From assembly GCF_009649815.1 (NCBI RefSeq), contig NZ_WJIC01000006.1, positions 62,001 through 126,000 of the forward strand: a DNA stretch of 64,000 nucleotides. The letters run 5' to 3'. Each line of letters starts with the position of its first letter. Positions within the stretch are counted from its first letter, which is position 1. Origin of the DNA: Nocardia sp. SYP-A9097 (GTDB lineage Bacteria > Actinomycetota > Actinomycetes > Mycobacteriales > Mycobacteriaceae). A model generated the notes under the pieces. That model did not search any database, was not told the DNA's origin, and saw only the letters and a program-made list of their open reading frames with translations. Made by a program: the position numbers and the translations under genes. Positions 45,053-52,610 of the stretch are shown in pieces.

Positions 45053-45109
45053 CGCCGTGGCGCCGGATACCGCGATGCTCGAGCTCGGCCATGGAGGGGG
45101 AATCGCAGG

Positions 45110-46108
45110 GTGGCGGACGATGTCGAGTCGCCACCGGTAGTCCGGCAGATCGCGGTCCGGTCGGGGCCGGAGTTGTCCCGTCCGCAGGCCTTCGAGCGCT
45201 GGGAAGCGCAGATGATCGAAACCTACTTCCCGCTCGCCGTTCCGCCGCTGTCCGAGGGCGAGTTCCACGGCCGGATCACGCATGGGCGCTACGGCGAGAT
45301 CGATGTGACCCAGGTCGGCTCCAGCCCGCAGCAGGTGAGCCTGACCGACTCCCTCATCGCCGCCGCCGATGACGAATATCTGCTGGCCAGCATCGGTATC
45401 AAGGGCCGCGGCCTGCTGCATCTCGATGGTGCGACCGCCGCGCTCGGGCCCGGGGACATGGTGTTCTTCGGCAGCAGCCGGCGACTGCGCTGGGATTTCG
45501 ACAGCACCTGGGACAAGACCGTGCTGCAGGTGCCGGTCGGTCTGTTGCGCGAGCACGGCGGGATCACCCTCGAAGATGTGCCGCTCTGTCGCACCATTAC
45601 GGCGGACAGCGTGGCGGGTGTGGTCGCCCGGTTCTTTCTCGATCTGGCCCGGCTACAGCGCGAAAATGCCGAGCATGCAGCGCTTTTGGCGGAGTCCGCG
45701 TTGGATCTGCTGGTGGCGGCGGCGCGGTCGGCGGGTGGCTTGCCGCGGCCGCCGGCGGGCGAGGGCGGGTACTCCGCGGAGGCTTTCGATCGCCGTCAGG
45801 TGCTGGAGTACATGCGCGCGCGGTGCACCGACCCGGCCTTCACCGTGGATCGGATCGCGCAGGGCTGCATGCTTTCCCGGCGCACGCTGTACCGCATCTT
45901 CGACGGTATGGCGGAGGGGCCCGCGGCGGTGCTGTGGCGAATGCGGGTCGAGCATGCGCGCGGGTTGCTCGCGAGGTCGGAGCTACCCGTTGCGGTGGTA
46001 GCCGCCGGGTCGGGTTTTCGGGCGGAGAGTCACTTCTTCCGGGTGTTCCGGGAGCTGACCGGGCTGACTCCGGGCGAGTACCGGGCATCCTGCGGAACGG
46101 GTGCGTGA
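45110..46108 (+). CDS. AraC family regulator 1 of the array
   Basis: This 332-residue regulator has an N-terminal AraC-binding-like domain of the NphR type at about residues 25-190 (AFERWEAQMIETYFPL, GRYGEIDVTQVG, GPGDMVFFGSSRRLRWDF). The C-terminal double helix-turn-helix spans about 225-325 (VDRIAQGCMLSRRTLYRIF, VVAAGSGFRAESHFFRVFRE and LTPGEYRA). The GTG start is 57 bases after truA. It is the first of four paralogues on the same strand. No enzyme gene is adjacent, and its target is unknown. Confidence 0.9.
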   Translation: MADDVESPPVVRQIAVRSGPELSRPQAFERWEAQMIETYFPLAVPPLSEGEFHGRITHGRYGEIDVTQVGSSPQQVSLTDSLIAAADDEYLLASIGIKGRGLLHLDGATAALGPGDMVFFGSSRRLRWDFDSTWDKTVLQVPVGLLREHGGITLEDVPLCRTITADSVAGVVARFFLDLARLQRENAEHAALLAESALDLLVAAARSAGGLPRPPAGEGGYSAEAFDRRQVLEYMRARCTDPAFTVDRIAQGCMLSRRTLYRIFDGMAEGPAAVLWRMRVEHARGLLARSELPVAVVAAGSGFRAESHFFRVFRELTGLTPGEYRASCGTGA

Positions 46109-46416
46109 CACGGGATCACCCCGATTTTCGTGTCGCGCGGCCGTCTTGTCGAATTCCGCTTCGGCAGAGGATAATTCGGTGCCTACTTGGATTCGCAGCG
46201 ATGCGTTCGCATTCCGTACGCGGAATGCGAGCCACATGAATCCTCATGTCCGCCCTGGAGATTCATGTCGCGGATGGCAATCTGCGGCGTGGTTGAACGC
46301 CGCGACAGGCGCACAAGTGTTCGGGACCACGGTGAAATTCCGGCATGAGGTCCGAAAGTTGAAATATGTGAAGTGATTTCGACTTTCACTCCGCCCAATG
46401 GTGCGACAATCGGCCG
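46109..46416. other. Gap with inverted repeats between AraC regulators 1 and 2
   Basis: This 308-base gap is richer in A and T than its surroundings and has no gene. It holds CGCATTCCG-TACG-CGGAATGCG (46208-46229) and a split inverted repeat ACATGAATC (46234-46242) / GATTCATGT (46260-46268). These are candidate operators for regulator 2 or a neighbour. Confidence 0.5.
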
Positions 46417-47382
46417 ATGAGCGGCGGCTTGGAACCCGCAGTGGTGGAGGTGCGGTCCATGCCCGAGGTCTCCGAACAGGAGACCTTCGAGCAGTGGGAG
46501 GCGGTGGTGGCGCAGGCCTACGTGCCGCTGGTGGTCACGCCGGTGCGATCCGGTGACTTCCGGGCCCGAATAGTGCAGTCCCGGTTCGATGATATGGATG
46601 TTTCGACCGTGAGCGCGAGCGGTCAGCACATCACCCGCATACCCCGGCTGATCCACGAACCCGATGAGCCGATCCTGTTCGCCACGGTGACCACCCACGG
46701 CCGCGGCTGGCTGTCGCAGGACGGTCGCGTCGGTGAGATGGCCGATGGCGGTCTCATGCTGCACGTGAGTTCGCGGCCCTTCACCGCGCACTTCGATCAG
46801 CATTGGGGTGTGGTGGCGGTGCAGGTGCCGCTGTCTCAGGTGGTGGGTGCGTCCGGGGTCGCCTCGGATCGGTTGCCGACGGCGGTGCGTTTCCCACCGG
46901 AGGGTGCGGCCGGGATTGTCGGCCGATTCTTCTGCGGCCTGGCGCAATTGCAGTACACCGCACCGGAGCAGGCGGCGGTGCTGGCGCGGCACGGCACCGG
47001 TTTGCTGGCCTCGGTGGTGCAGTTGGCGGCGGGGGAGGTCTCACATGACGAACCGGGGCAGGCGCTCACCAAACAGCAGGCGCTGGCATACATTCAGCAA
47101 CACTATGCCGATCCGGGGTTGACGGTGGATCGAGTGGCCGCGGCCTGCGCGGTCTCGCGGCGGACGCTGTATCGGCTGTTCGAGGATGGTGGGGAGGGGC
47201 TGGCGGTCTTGCTGCGGCGCATGCGGATCGAGCGCGCGCTCGCATTGATCCGGACAGATCCGACAAGACCGCTGCTCTCCATCGCGCGGGCCGCCGGATT
47301 CGTCTCCGAGCGTCAGTTCTATCGCGCGTTCAAACGCGAAATCGGAATGACACCGGGCGAATTCCGCACTGCGCATGCCTGA
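46417..47382 (+). CDS. AraC family regulator 2 of the array
   Basis: This 321-residue regulator is paralogous to the three others in this array. The N-terminal sensor domain shows TFEQWEAVVAQAYVPLVVTPV, SRFDDMDVSTVSASGQHI and SSRPFTAHFDQHWGVVAVQVP. The C-terminal AraC DNA-binding domain shows VDRVAAACAVSRRTLYRLF, ARAAGFVSERQFYRAFKREI and MTPGEFR. The ATG has no clear ribosome site, and GACAAT seven bases before it may be a -10 element of a leaderless transcript. No partner enzyme lies next to it. Confidence 0.9.
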   Translation: MSGGLEPAVVEVRSMPEVSEQETFEQWEAVVAQAYVPLVVTPVRSGDFRARIVQSRFDDMDVSTVSASGQHITRIPRLIHEPDEPILFATVTTHGRGWLSQDGRVGEMADGGLMLHVSSRPFTAHFDQHWGVVAVQVPLSQVVGASGVASDRLPTAVRFPPEGAAGIVGRFFCGLAQLQYTAPEQAAVLARHGTGLLASVVQLAAGEVSHDEPGQALTKQQALAYIQQHYADPGLTVDRVAAACAVSRRTLYRLFEDGGEGLAVLLRRMRIERALALIRTDPTRPLLSIARAAGFVSERQFYRAFKREIGMTPGEFRTAHA

Positions 47383-47804
47383 TTCGCGGATTGCGGGTCT
47401 CGGATCGGTGCATTGTGTGCGATGTAGTGTCGAACCGGCCTGACGCCAGAAGTCAGTGACTTGGCACGCCAGGACAGTCACGCCGGGGCAACCGGTGTGA
47501 ATACTTGTGGGGGCACCCGGTTTACGCCGGTGACAGCCCCGGGCCAAATCGCTTTCCCAGTGCACGCGACGGTCTCCTCGTTCGATTGTGCCTCGAGGCG
47601 CCGCGCCGCTTGTATGTCCGGCGCAGTCGTCGATGATGCCGACGGCCCAGGTCGAGCGATGCGGAGACGCCGCCCGGTCGTTGTCGAGCCGCCGACGACC
47701 GGGTAGGCGTACTGCCCGGAATCATCTGGTAATTGGTCCGTTTCGCCGGGTTCAAACAGCTGCAATAGGGTTTGCTGGAGCCCGGGGGATGGGATGATGG
47801 CGGA
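47383..47804. other. 422-base gap without a recognisable gene
   Basis: The gap lies between AraC regulators 2 and 3. Short repeated pieces such as ACCGGTG and ACCCGGT are seen near 47498-47525, but there is no supported gene, RNA or terminator. It may be the eroded site of a lost gene, since other regulators of the array have a partner gene; this is a guess. Confidence 0.35.
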
Positions 47805-48785
47805 GTGGGAAACGCGGCAACCGCCAGCACCGAGGTCTGCTCGAGCTCGGATACCTCGGCGCGCCAGGCGTTCGAGAAGTGGGAGGCCATCGTCTCCGAC
47901 GCTGTGCTGCCCAGTTCCATCGAGCCGCTGGCCACCGGTCACTGGCACGGAAAAGTAAGCACCACCCAGTTCGATCGCTCCAGTTTCACCCTGATGTCCG
48001 CCAGCGCCCAGCGCGTTATGCGCACCCGGCGGCAGATCGAACAGGCCAGTGCCGAGTTCCTGCTGGTGAATATTGTTGTGGAGGGCTCGAACTGGACCGA
48101 GCAGAACGGGCGGGTGGCCGATACGCCCGCCGGTTCCATCGTCTTCTTCGACAGCGCGCGTCCACTGGACAGTCGCACCACCGATAACGCGGTATCGGCG
48201 ATCGTGCGCGCGCCCATGCATCTGGTGCTGGAGCACGCCGGTCTGGTGCGCGATGAACTACCACTGGCCACGCCGATGCCGACCACCGGTGCGCTCGGTG
48301 TGGTGGCGACCTTCTTCCGTGGGCTGGCCGAGTTGCCGCCCGATGAAACCACCCAGGCCGCAACGGTTCTGGACTCCGAGATCGCCGGCATGCTCTCCTC
48401 GGCGGTGTTGCTGGCCACCGGGCGCAGTTCGCCCGCCCCCTCGGATTCGCTGTACACGCGGCAGCAGGTGCTGGCGTATCTCCGTAAGCGCTATACCGAT
48501 CCGGAGCTCACGGTGGACGAGGTGGCGCATGCCTGTCTGGTCTCGCGGCGCACGCTGTATCGACTGTGCGAGGGTTTCGGCGGTCCGGCGGCACTGGTGC
48601 GGCGGATGCGGGTGGAGCACGCCCGGCGGCTGCTGCGCGCCGACCTGAATCGTCCGCTGGCGGCGGTCGCGGCGGCCTCCGGATTCGCCACCGACCGGCA
48701 CTTCTACCGCGCCTTCCGGGATGAAACAGGGCAGACGCCAGGCCAATTCCGGGCGCAATTGGACCCAGGCACATCACGTCGGTAG
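47805..48785 (+). CDS. AraC family regulator 3, paired with a nitrilase-fold pseudoenzyme
   Basis: This 326-residue paralogue has a sensor domain with AFEKWEAIVSDAVLPSSIEPL, STTQFDRSSFTLMSAS and GSIVFFDSARPLD. The DNA-binding domain has VDEVAHACLVSRRTLYRLC, AAASGFATDRHFYRAFRDE and QTPGQFRAQ. The start is uncertain: this GTG was chosen, and an in-frame TTG lies 11 codons upstream. The nitrilase-like gene follows 84 bases downstream on the same strand, in a layout like that of regulator 4. The sensor domain is the most diverged of the four. Confidence 0.88.
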   Translation: MGNAATASTEVCSSSDTSARQAFEKWEAIVSDAVLPSSIEPLATGHWHGKVSTTQFDRSSFTLMSASAQRVMRTRRQIEQASAEFLLVNIVVEGSNWTEQNGRVADTPAGSIVFFDSARPLDSRTTDNAVSAIVRAPMHLVLEHAGLVRDELPLATPMPTTGALGVVATFFRGLAELPPDETTQAATVLDSEIAGMLSSAVLLATGRSSPAPSDSLYTRQQVLAYLRKRYTDPELTVDEVAHACLVSRRTLYRLCEGFGGPAALVRRMRVEHARRLLRADLNRPLAAVAAASGFATDRHFYRAFRDETGQTPGQFRAQLDPGTSRR

Positions 48786-48797
48786 CTCGGCACAGGA

Positions 48798-48814
48798 TGT
48801 CGCTGCACGCGACA
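48798..48814. promoter_or_regulatory. Small inverted repeat before nitrilase-like gene 1
   Basis: TGTCGC-TGCAC-GCGACA lies 56 bases before the start of the nitrilase-like gene, just after regulator 3. It could be an operator or a weak terminator. Confidence 0.35.
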
Positions 48815-48869
48815 GTCGTTCGGCGAAGGGTGATGGCACAGATCATCCCCAGCGTCGAAGGGAGCCGAG

Positions 48870-49727
48870 GTGCCGACGAAGGTGCGGGTCGCGGCCGTCC
48901 AGGCCGAACCGCGGTGGCTGGATCTGCGGGCGGGCGTCCAGCAGGCCATCGAACTCATCGAATCGGCGGCGGCCGGGGGCGCGCAACTGGTGGCGTTCCC
49001 GGAGACCTTCCTGCCCGGGTATCCGTGGTGGCTATGGTTGGATTCGGTGAGCTGGGGGCAGGGTTTCTTCGCCCGCTACCGCACCAACTCATTGACCGTG
49101 GGGCGCACCGAGTTCCGCCGCATCGCCGATGCCGCGCGTAAGCATCGTATCCATGTGCTGCTCGGCTTCAGTGAGCGCTGCGGGAGTGCGCTGTACATGT
49201 CGCAGTGCCTCATCGACGATCGGGGCGTACTGGCCGGGGTGCGCCGCAAGCCGGAGCTGACACCCCTCGAGCACCGGATCTTCCGCTGCGGCGAGATCAC
49301 CGAACCGTATGTGTTCCGCACCGATATCGGCCGGATCAGCGTGCAGGGCGGCTCGGAGCAGTTGCATCTGCCCGCGCGCCGGGAGCTGGAACGCACCGGC
49401 GCACAGGTGCATATCGTGTCGTGGCCCGGGTTCATCATCGCCCGGGATGTGGATTGGGGTGTGCGGGTGAACAATGCGGCCACGCTCTGGTACGCGGTGG
49501 TCGGCAATCTGAATGTGATCGCGGCGTGTTCGGTGATGGATGTGGCCGGTAGTGAGAGTCGGCGCGGCGGTATGGAACCGGCCAAGCAGCTGGTGCGCGG
49601 CCCAGGCGGGCATTCGCGAATTTACGCGCCGGGCGGTGCGGAGTTGGCGGCTCCGCTGAACGGTCACGAACAGGGAATCCTGTACGCGGACTTGGAGTTG
49701 GATCTGAGTTGCGAGTCCGCTGCTTAG
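48870..49727 (+). CDS. Nitrilase superfamily protein 1 lacking the catalytic cysteine
   Basis: This 285-residue protein with the carbon-nitrogen hydrolase fold is closest in pattern to aliphatic/arylacetonitrilases (VRVAAVQAEPRWLDL, VAFPETFLPGYPWW, VHIVSWPGF). Catalytic Glu45 and Lys127 (RRKPELTPLEHRIF) are present. The segment normally written GLICWENYMPL reads VQGGSEQLHLP, so the nucleophile Cys is Gly161 and the Trp is Ser162, while the following Glu163 is kept. It cannot use the usual thioester mechanism. It is otherwise full length without stops, so it is a maintained pseudoenzyme rather than debris. The GTG start has GGGAG 5 bases upstream. It follows AraC regulator 3. Confidence 0.85.
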   Translation: MPTKVRVAAVQAEPRWLDLRAGVQQAIELIESAAAGGAQLVAFPETFLPGYPWWLWLDSVSWGQGFFARYRTNSLTVGRTEFRRIADAARKHRIHVLLGFSERCGSALYMSQCLIDDRGVLAGVRRKPELTPLEHRIFRCGEITEPYVFRTDIGRISVQGGSEQLHLPARRELERTGAQVHIVSWPGFIIARDVDWGVRVNNAATLWYAVVGNLNVIAACSVMDVAGSESRRGGMEPAKQLVRGPGGHSRIYAPGGAELAAPLNGHEQGILYADLELDLSCESAA

Positions 49728-49848
49728 CACTTTCTCCGAGCATGGGCGCCGCGATTCGCCAATCGGGGGCCTCGGTGATTTTCGGCTATTGGCCGTGCGT
49801 TGGTGAATCTGACACACTGCCCGGTATTCGGCCGGGCAGAGGCCGTCG

Positions 49849-50832
49849 ATGGTTGTCGAGGGATGGGGAGTGGAGCGGTTCGGGGAAGTCAATCGGGTCG
49901 AGGTGCGATCCGGATCGGAAGCGTCGTCGGTGGAGGCTTTCGAGCGCTGGGAAGCGCATGTGAGTGCGGCATATGTGCCCCTTGCGGTTTCACCGATGCC
50001 CAACGGGCTCTTTCGCGGGCATATCGAGCATGCGCGATATGGCGACATGGACCTCACGGTGGTGGGATCGACGCCGCAACTGATCCACCGCACCGGTCGA
50101 CTGATTGCGCGAACCGAAGACGAGTTCCTTCTCGCAAGCATTCCGCTTTCCGGTAGTGCGCGATTGCGTCAGGATGATCGAGTAGCGGATGTGCGGCCCG
50201 GCGGGATCGTGTTCTATGACACGACGCGGCCGTACGAGTGGGAATTCGGCGAGGATTGGGAGCAGGTCGTTCTCCAGGTGCCGTTGAGCAAGCTGCGTGA
50301 GCGCTACGGCGTGATCGACGCGGATGTGCCTACCGCTACCCACTTTTCGAGTGAAAGCGCGCCCGGCGTCGTCGCGCAATTCTTCCGGGGTGTGGCGGGA
50401 TTGCGCCGCAATGATCCGGGCGGTGCGGCGCTGTTGGCCGAACCGGGGATGGATCTGCTGGCCGCGGCGGTGGTGGCGGCCTCGGGCGGGGTGCCGCGGG
50501 ATCAGTCCGCGGATGCGCTGAATCGGCAGCGGGTGCTGAGCTTCATGCGTGACAACTGCGCGGATCCGGATCTCGGAGTTGATCGAATCGCAGAAGGTTG
50601 CCGAATGTCCCGGCGTACCCTCTATCGGGTGTTCGCTGAGTTCGAGGGGGGTCCGGGAGCGGTACTGCGGCGCATGCGAATCGAGCGTTCCTGCGAGTTA
50701 TTGCGTACCGCACCGCAGTTGCCGCTGTCCGCGGTGGCGAAGGCCTCGGGTTTCCTCACCGAGCGTAGCTTCTATCGTTCCTTCCGAACGGAAATGGGCA
50801 CGACACCTGGATCATTTCGTACATTGCCATGA
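49849..50832 (+). CDS. AraC family regulator 4, paired with a second nitrilase-fold pseudoenzyme
   Basis: This 327-residue paralogue has sensor domain stretches AFERWEAHVSAAYVPLAVSPM, EHARYGDMDLTVVGSTPQLI and RPGGIVFYDTTRPYEWEF. The DNA-binding domain has VDRIAEGCRMSRRTLYRVF, KASGFLTERSFYRSFRTEMG and TTPGSFR. The ATG was chosen; a GTG 7 codons later, preceded by GAGGG, is an alternative. It is followed after 113 bases by the second nitrilase-like gene, repeating the regulator-nitrilase order of the previous pair. Confidence 0.9.
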   Translation: MVVEGWGVERFGEVNRVEVRSGSEASSVEAFERWEAHVSAAYVPLAVSPMPNGLFRGHIEHARYGDMDLTVVGSTPQLIHRTGRLIARTEDEFLLASIPLSGSARLRQDDRVADVRPGGIVFYDTTRPYEWEFGEDWEQVVLQVPLSKLRERYGVIDADVPTATHFSSESAPGVVAQFFRGVAGLRRNDPGGAALLAEPGMDLLAAAVVAASGGVPRDQSADALNRQRVLSFMRDNCADPDLGVDRIAEGCRMSRRTLYRVFAEFEGGPGAVLRRMRIERSCELLRTAPQLPLSAVAKASGFLTERSFYRSFRTEMGTTPGSFRTLP

Positions 50833-50871
50833 ACTGTTTATTGCTATAAACACCGCAGTGGCATGAACAGT
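50828..50871. promoter_or_regulatory. Direct repeats and palindrome before nitrilase-like gene 2
   Basis: CATGAAC-GT occurs at 50828-50837 and 50862-50871, 34 bases apart and thus on one face of the helix. Between them lies GTTTAT-TGCT-ATAAAC (50836-50851) in an AT-rich patch. Direct half-sites suit AraC-type binding, so this may be the site of regulator 4. Confidence 0.4.
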
Positions 50872-50945
50872 CCGTAAAGCGGCACACTCGGCCATGGTGT
50901 GTACTCGCGCCATTGGCAAGCATCGAATTCCATGAGGGAAATGGG

Positions 50946-51914
50946 ATGAGACGAACGGTGCGAGTGGCGGCGATCCAGGCCGAGCCGAAATGGCTGCGGT
51001 TATCGGAGGGAGTCGAGCAGGCTGTCGAGCTGATCGGCGTCGCTGCCGCAGCGGGGGCTCGCCTGGTCGCATTCCCCGAGACCTTCCTACCCGGCTTTCC
51101 CTGGTGGTGCTGGGTGGATTCCAATCAGTGGAACGTCGAATACTCGACCCGCTGCCGGGAGAATTCCATGACCCGCGACGGCGCCGAAATGCGCCGAATC
51201 ACCGCTGCCGCAAGGGATCACGGCGTGCATGTGGTCATCGGATTCGGTGAACGGCAGGATCGCCGAATCTATATGGCACAGGCCGTAATCGATGACAATG
51301 GCGAGATGGTTTCGGTTCGCCGCAAGGCCGGGCTGAACAGTATCGAACGCAAGGTATTCGCCTCGGGCACACCGAATCTCCCGACCGTGCAACACGGCGA
51401 CATCGGGAAGGTGGGTGCGCTGTCGGGGCAGGAGAATCAGCGCCCGCTGCTCACCCGTGCGCTGCGCGCCGACGAGGAGGAGATTCACGTCGCCGCGTGG
51501 CCCGGCCATCCCGAAGGTGATGCCCCGGGCCCGGATTCGGCCGCCACGGTGAGCCGCATGTACGCGCTCGAAGCGAGCGCGTATGTCGTCGCGCCGTGTG
51601 CGGTGGTGGGCAATGCCGCGTGGGATCGCCGTGCACCGCAGACCAATCGCAGCACCGGGCAGGCCCGGATCTATGCCGCGGGTGGCACCGAGGTCGTCAC
51701 GCCGCTCACCGAGGGCGTGGAGGGCATTCTGTACGCCGATCTGGAGATCGGGTCGATGGCGCCGGATCTGCGCGAGATGGATCTGGCACCGCGGCCCCGG
51801 ACCCGTCGGGGGCAGCAGGCTGCGCGTACCGCACCGGCGCGGCGGCTGGGTACGGATCGCTGGGCGGTGCCGGTCATTCGCGGGGAGGGTCCGGACGGTC
51901 TCGCTGCCTGCTGA
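50946..51914 (+). CDS. Nitrilase superfamily protein 2 lacking the catalytic cysteine
   Basis: This 322-residue paralogue of the protein at 48870-49727 has VRVAAIQAEPKWLRL, VAFPETFLPGFPWW with Glu45, RRKAGLNSIERKVF with Lys127, then VGALSGQENQRPLL where nitrilases read GALICWENYMPL. The nucleophile Cys is Gly161 and the Trp is Gln162; Glu163 and Asn164 are kept. Both paralogues thus carry glycine at exactly the same residue number. The rest of the fold (VHVVIGF, IHVAAWPGHP, QARIYAAGGTEVV) is intact. A C-terminal tail of about 45 residues is arginine- and alanine-rich. The ATG has GAGGGA 8 bases upstream. Ligand sensing or partner binding is more likely than catalysis. Confidence 0.87.
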   Translation: MRRTVRVAAIQAEPKWLRLSEGVEQAVELIGVAAAAGARLVAFPETFLPGFPWWCWVDSNQWNVEYSTRCRENSMTRDGAEMRRITAAARDHGVHVVIGFGERQDRRIYMAQAVIDDNGEMVSVRRKAGLNSIERKVFASGTPNLPTVQHGDIGKVGALSGQENQRPLLTRALRADEEEIHVAAWPGHPEGDAPGPDSAATVSRMYALEASAYVVAPCAVVGNAAWDRRAPQTNRSTGQARIYAAGGTEVVTPLTEGVEGILYADLEIGSMAPDLREMDLAPRPRTRRGQQAARTAPARRLGTDRWAVPVIRGEGPDGLAAC

Positions 51915-51920
51915 GCCGGT

Positions 51921-52148
51921 ATGCAAACCGTATGGTCTGTCCGATCATTCGGTGCGAAGATCACCGGTGTGAGCCACTCGCGCGGGATGCGGCTCGATCA
52001 TGCGCGAAATATGTTGCGCGAGCCCGGTTTCCGCTCGCTGTCCACGATCGCCGGAGCGTCCGGATTCGCCGACGAGCGCAACTTCTACCGGGTCTTCCGT
52101 CAGGAAGTGGGTATGACCCCGAGTGAATTCCGGGCGGAATCGGCGTGA
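51921..52148 (+). pseudogene. Remnant of an AraC family regulator (C-terminal half of the DNA-binding domain)
   Basis: The last about 55 residues match the end of the AraC regulators in this array: MRLDHARNML, then LSTIAGASGFADERNFYRVF, RQEVGMTPSEFRAE. The sensor domain and the first helix-turn-helix are missing, and no coding remnant is found upstream because the nitrilase-like gene ends 6 bases before. A protein of at most 75 residues could be made, but it would hold only one of two recognition helices. It appears to be the 3' stump of a fifth regulator, left by deletion. Confidence 0.75.
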
Positions 52149-52158
52149 GCGGTTCGGA

Positions 52159-52539
52159 TCAGGAGCGGACCAGGCGGGCGATGGCGTCGGTGGCTTCCTT
52201 GATCTTGGCCTCGGCCTCCGGGCCACCCGCGACGGCGGCGTCCACGACGCAGTGGCTGATGTGATCCTCGAGCAGGCCCATGGCGACCGCCTGCAGGGCC
52301 TTGGTCATGGCCGAGACCTGGGTGAGGATGTCGATGCAGTACTTCTCCTCCTCGACCATGCGCTGCAGGCCGCGGGCCTGACCTTCGATGCGGCGCAGGC
52401 GTTTGAGGTAGTCGTCCTTGGCGGTGATGTAGCCGTGCGAGGCGTGGTCGTGGCCGGACCGGTCGGTCCCGGTCGCGGCGGCGGATTCGGTTGTGGCGGT
52501 CTGTTCGCTGGTCACCGACGGTTTCCTCACTCCCGGCAT
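52159..52539 (-). CDS. csoR: Copper-sensing repressor CsoR
   Basis: This 126-residue all-helical metalloregulator of the CsoR/RcnR family has ligands Cys68, His93 and Cys97 with the CsoR spacing (25 and 4) and the family stretch YLKRLRRIEGQARGLQRMVEE. The N-terminal tail is unusually His-rich (SGHDHASHGY) and could add metal affinity. The start at MPGVRKPS was set because a G-rich ribosome site and a CsoR-type operator lie directly upstream; a longer frame would translate through that operator. It probably represses itself and is released by Cu(I). No copper exporter or chaperone gene is next to it. Confidence 0.92.
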   Translation of the reverse strand: MPGVRKPSVTSEQTATTESAAATGTDRSGHDHASHGYITAKDDYLKRLRRIEGQARGLQRMVEEEKYCIDILTQVSAMTKALQAVAMGLLEDHISHCVVDAAVAGGPEAEAKIKEATDAIARLVRS

Positions 52540-52542
52540 CAA

Positions 52543-52557
52543 TACCCCCCTAGGGTA
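52543..52557. promoter_or_regulatory. CsoR-type operator in the csoR leader
   Basis: TACCCCCCTAGGGTA is an inverted repeat TACCC/GGGTA with a 5-base centre, close to known CsoR sites of the TACCC-N-GGGTA type. It lies 4 bases before the csoR start and 53 bases before mtnP, so autoregulation is likely and an effect on mtnP is possible. Confidence 0.7.
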
Positions 52558-52610
52558 CATGCTCCGATCCGGTAGCACCACTCGTGCGCGGATGAGCGAG
52601 AATCGGGGCC

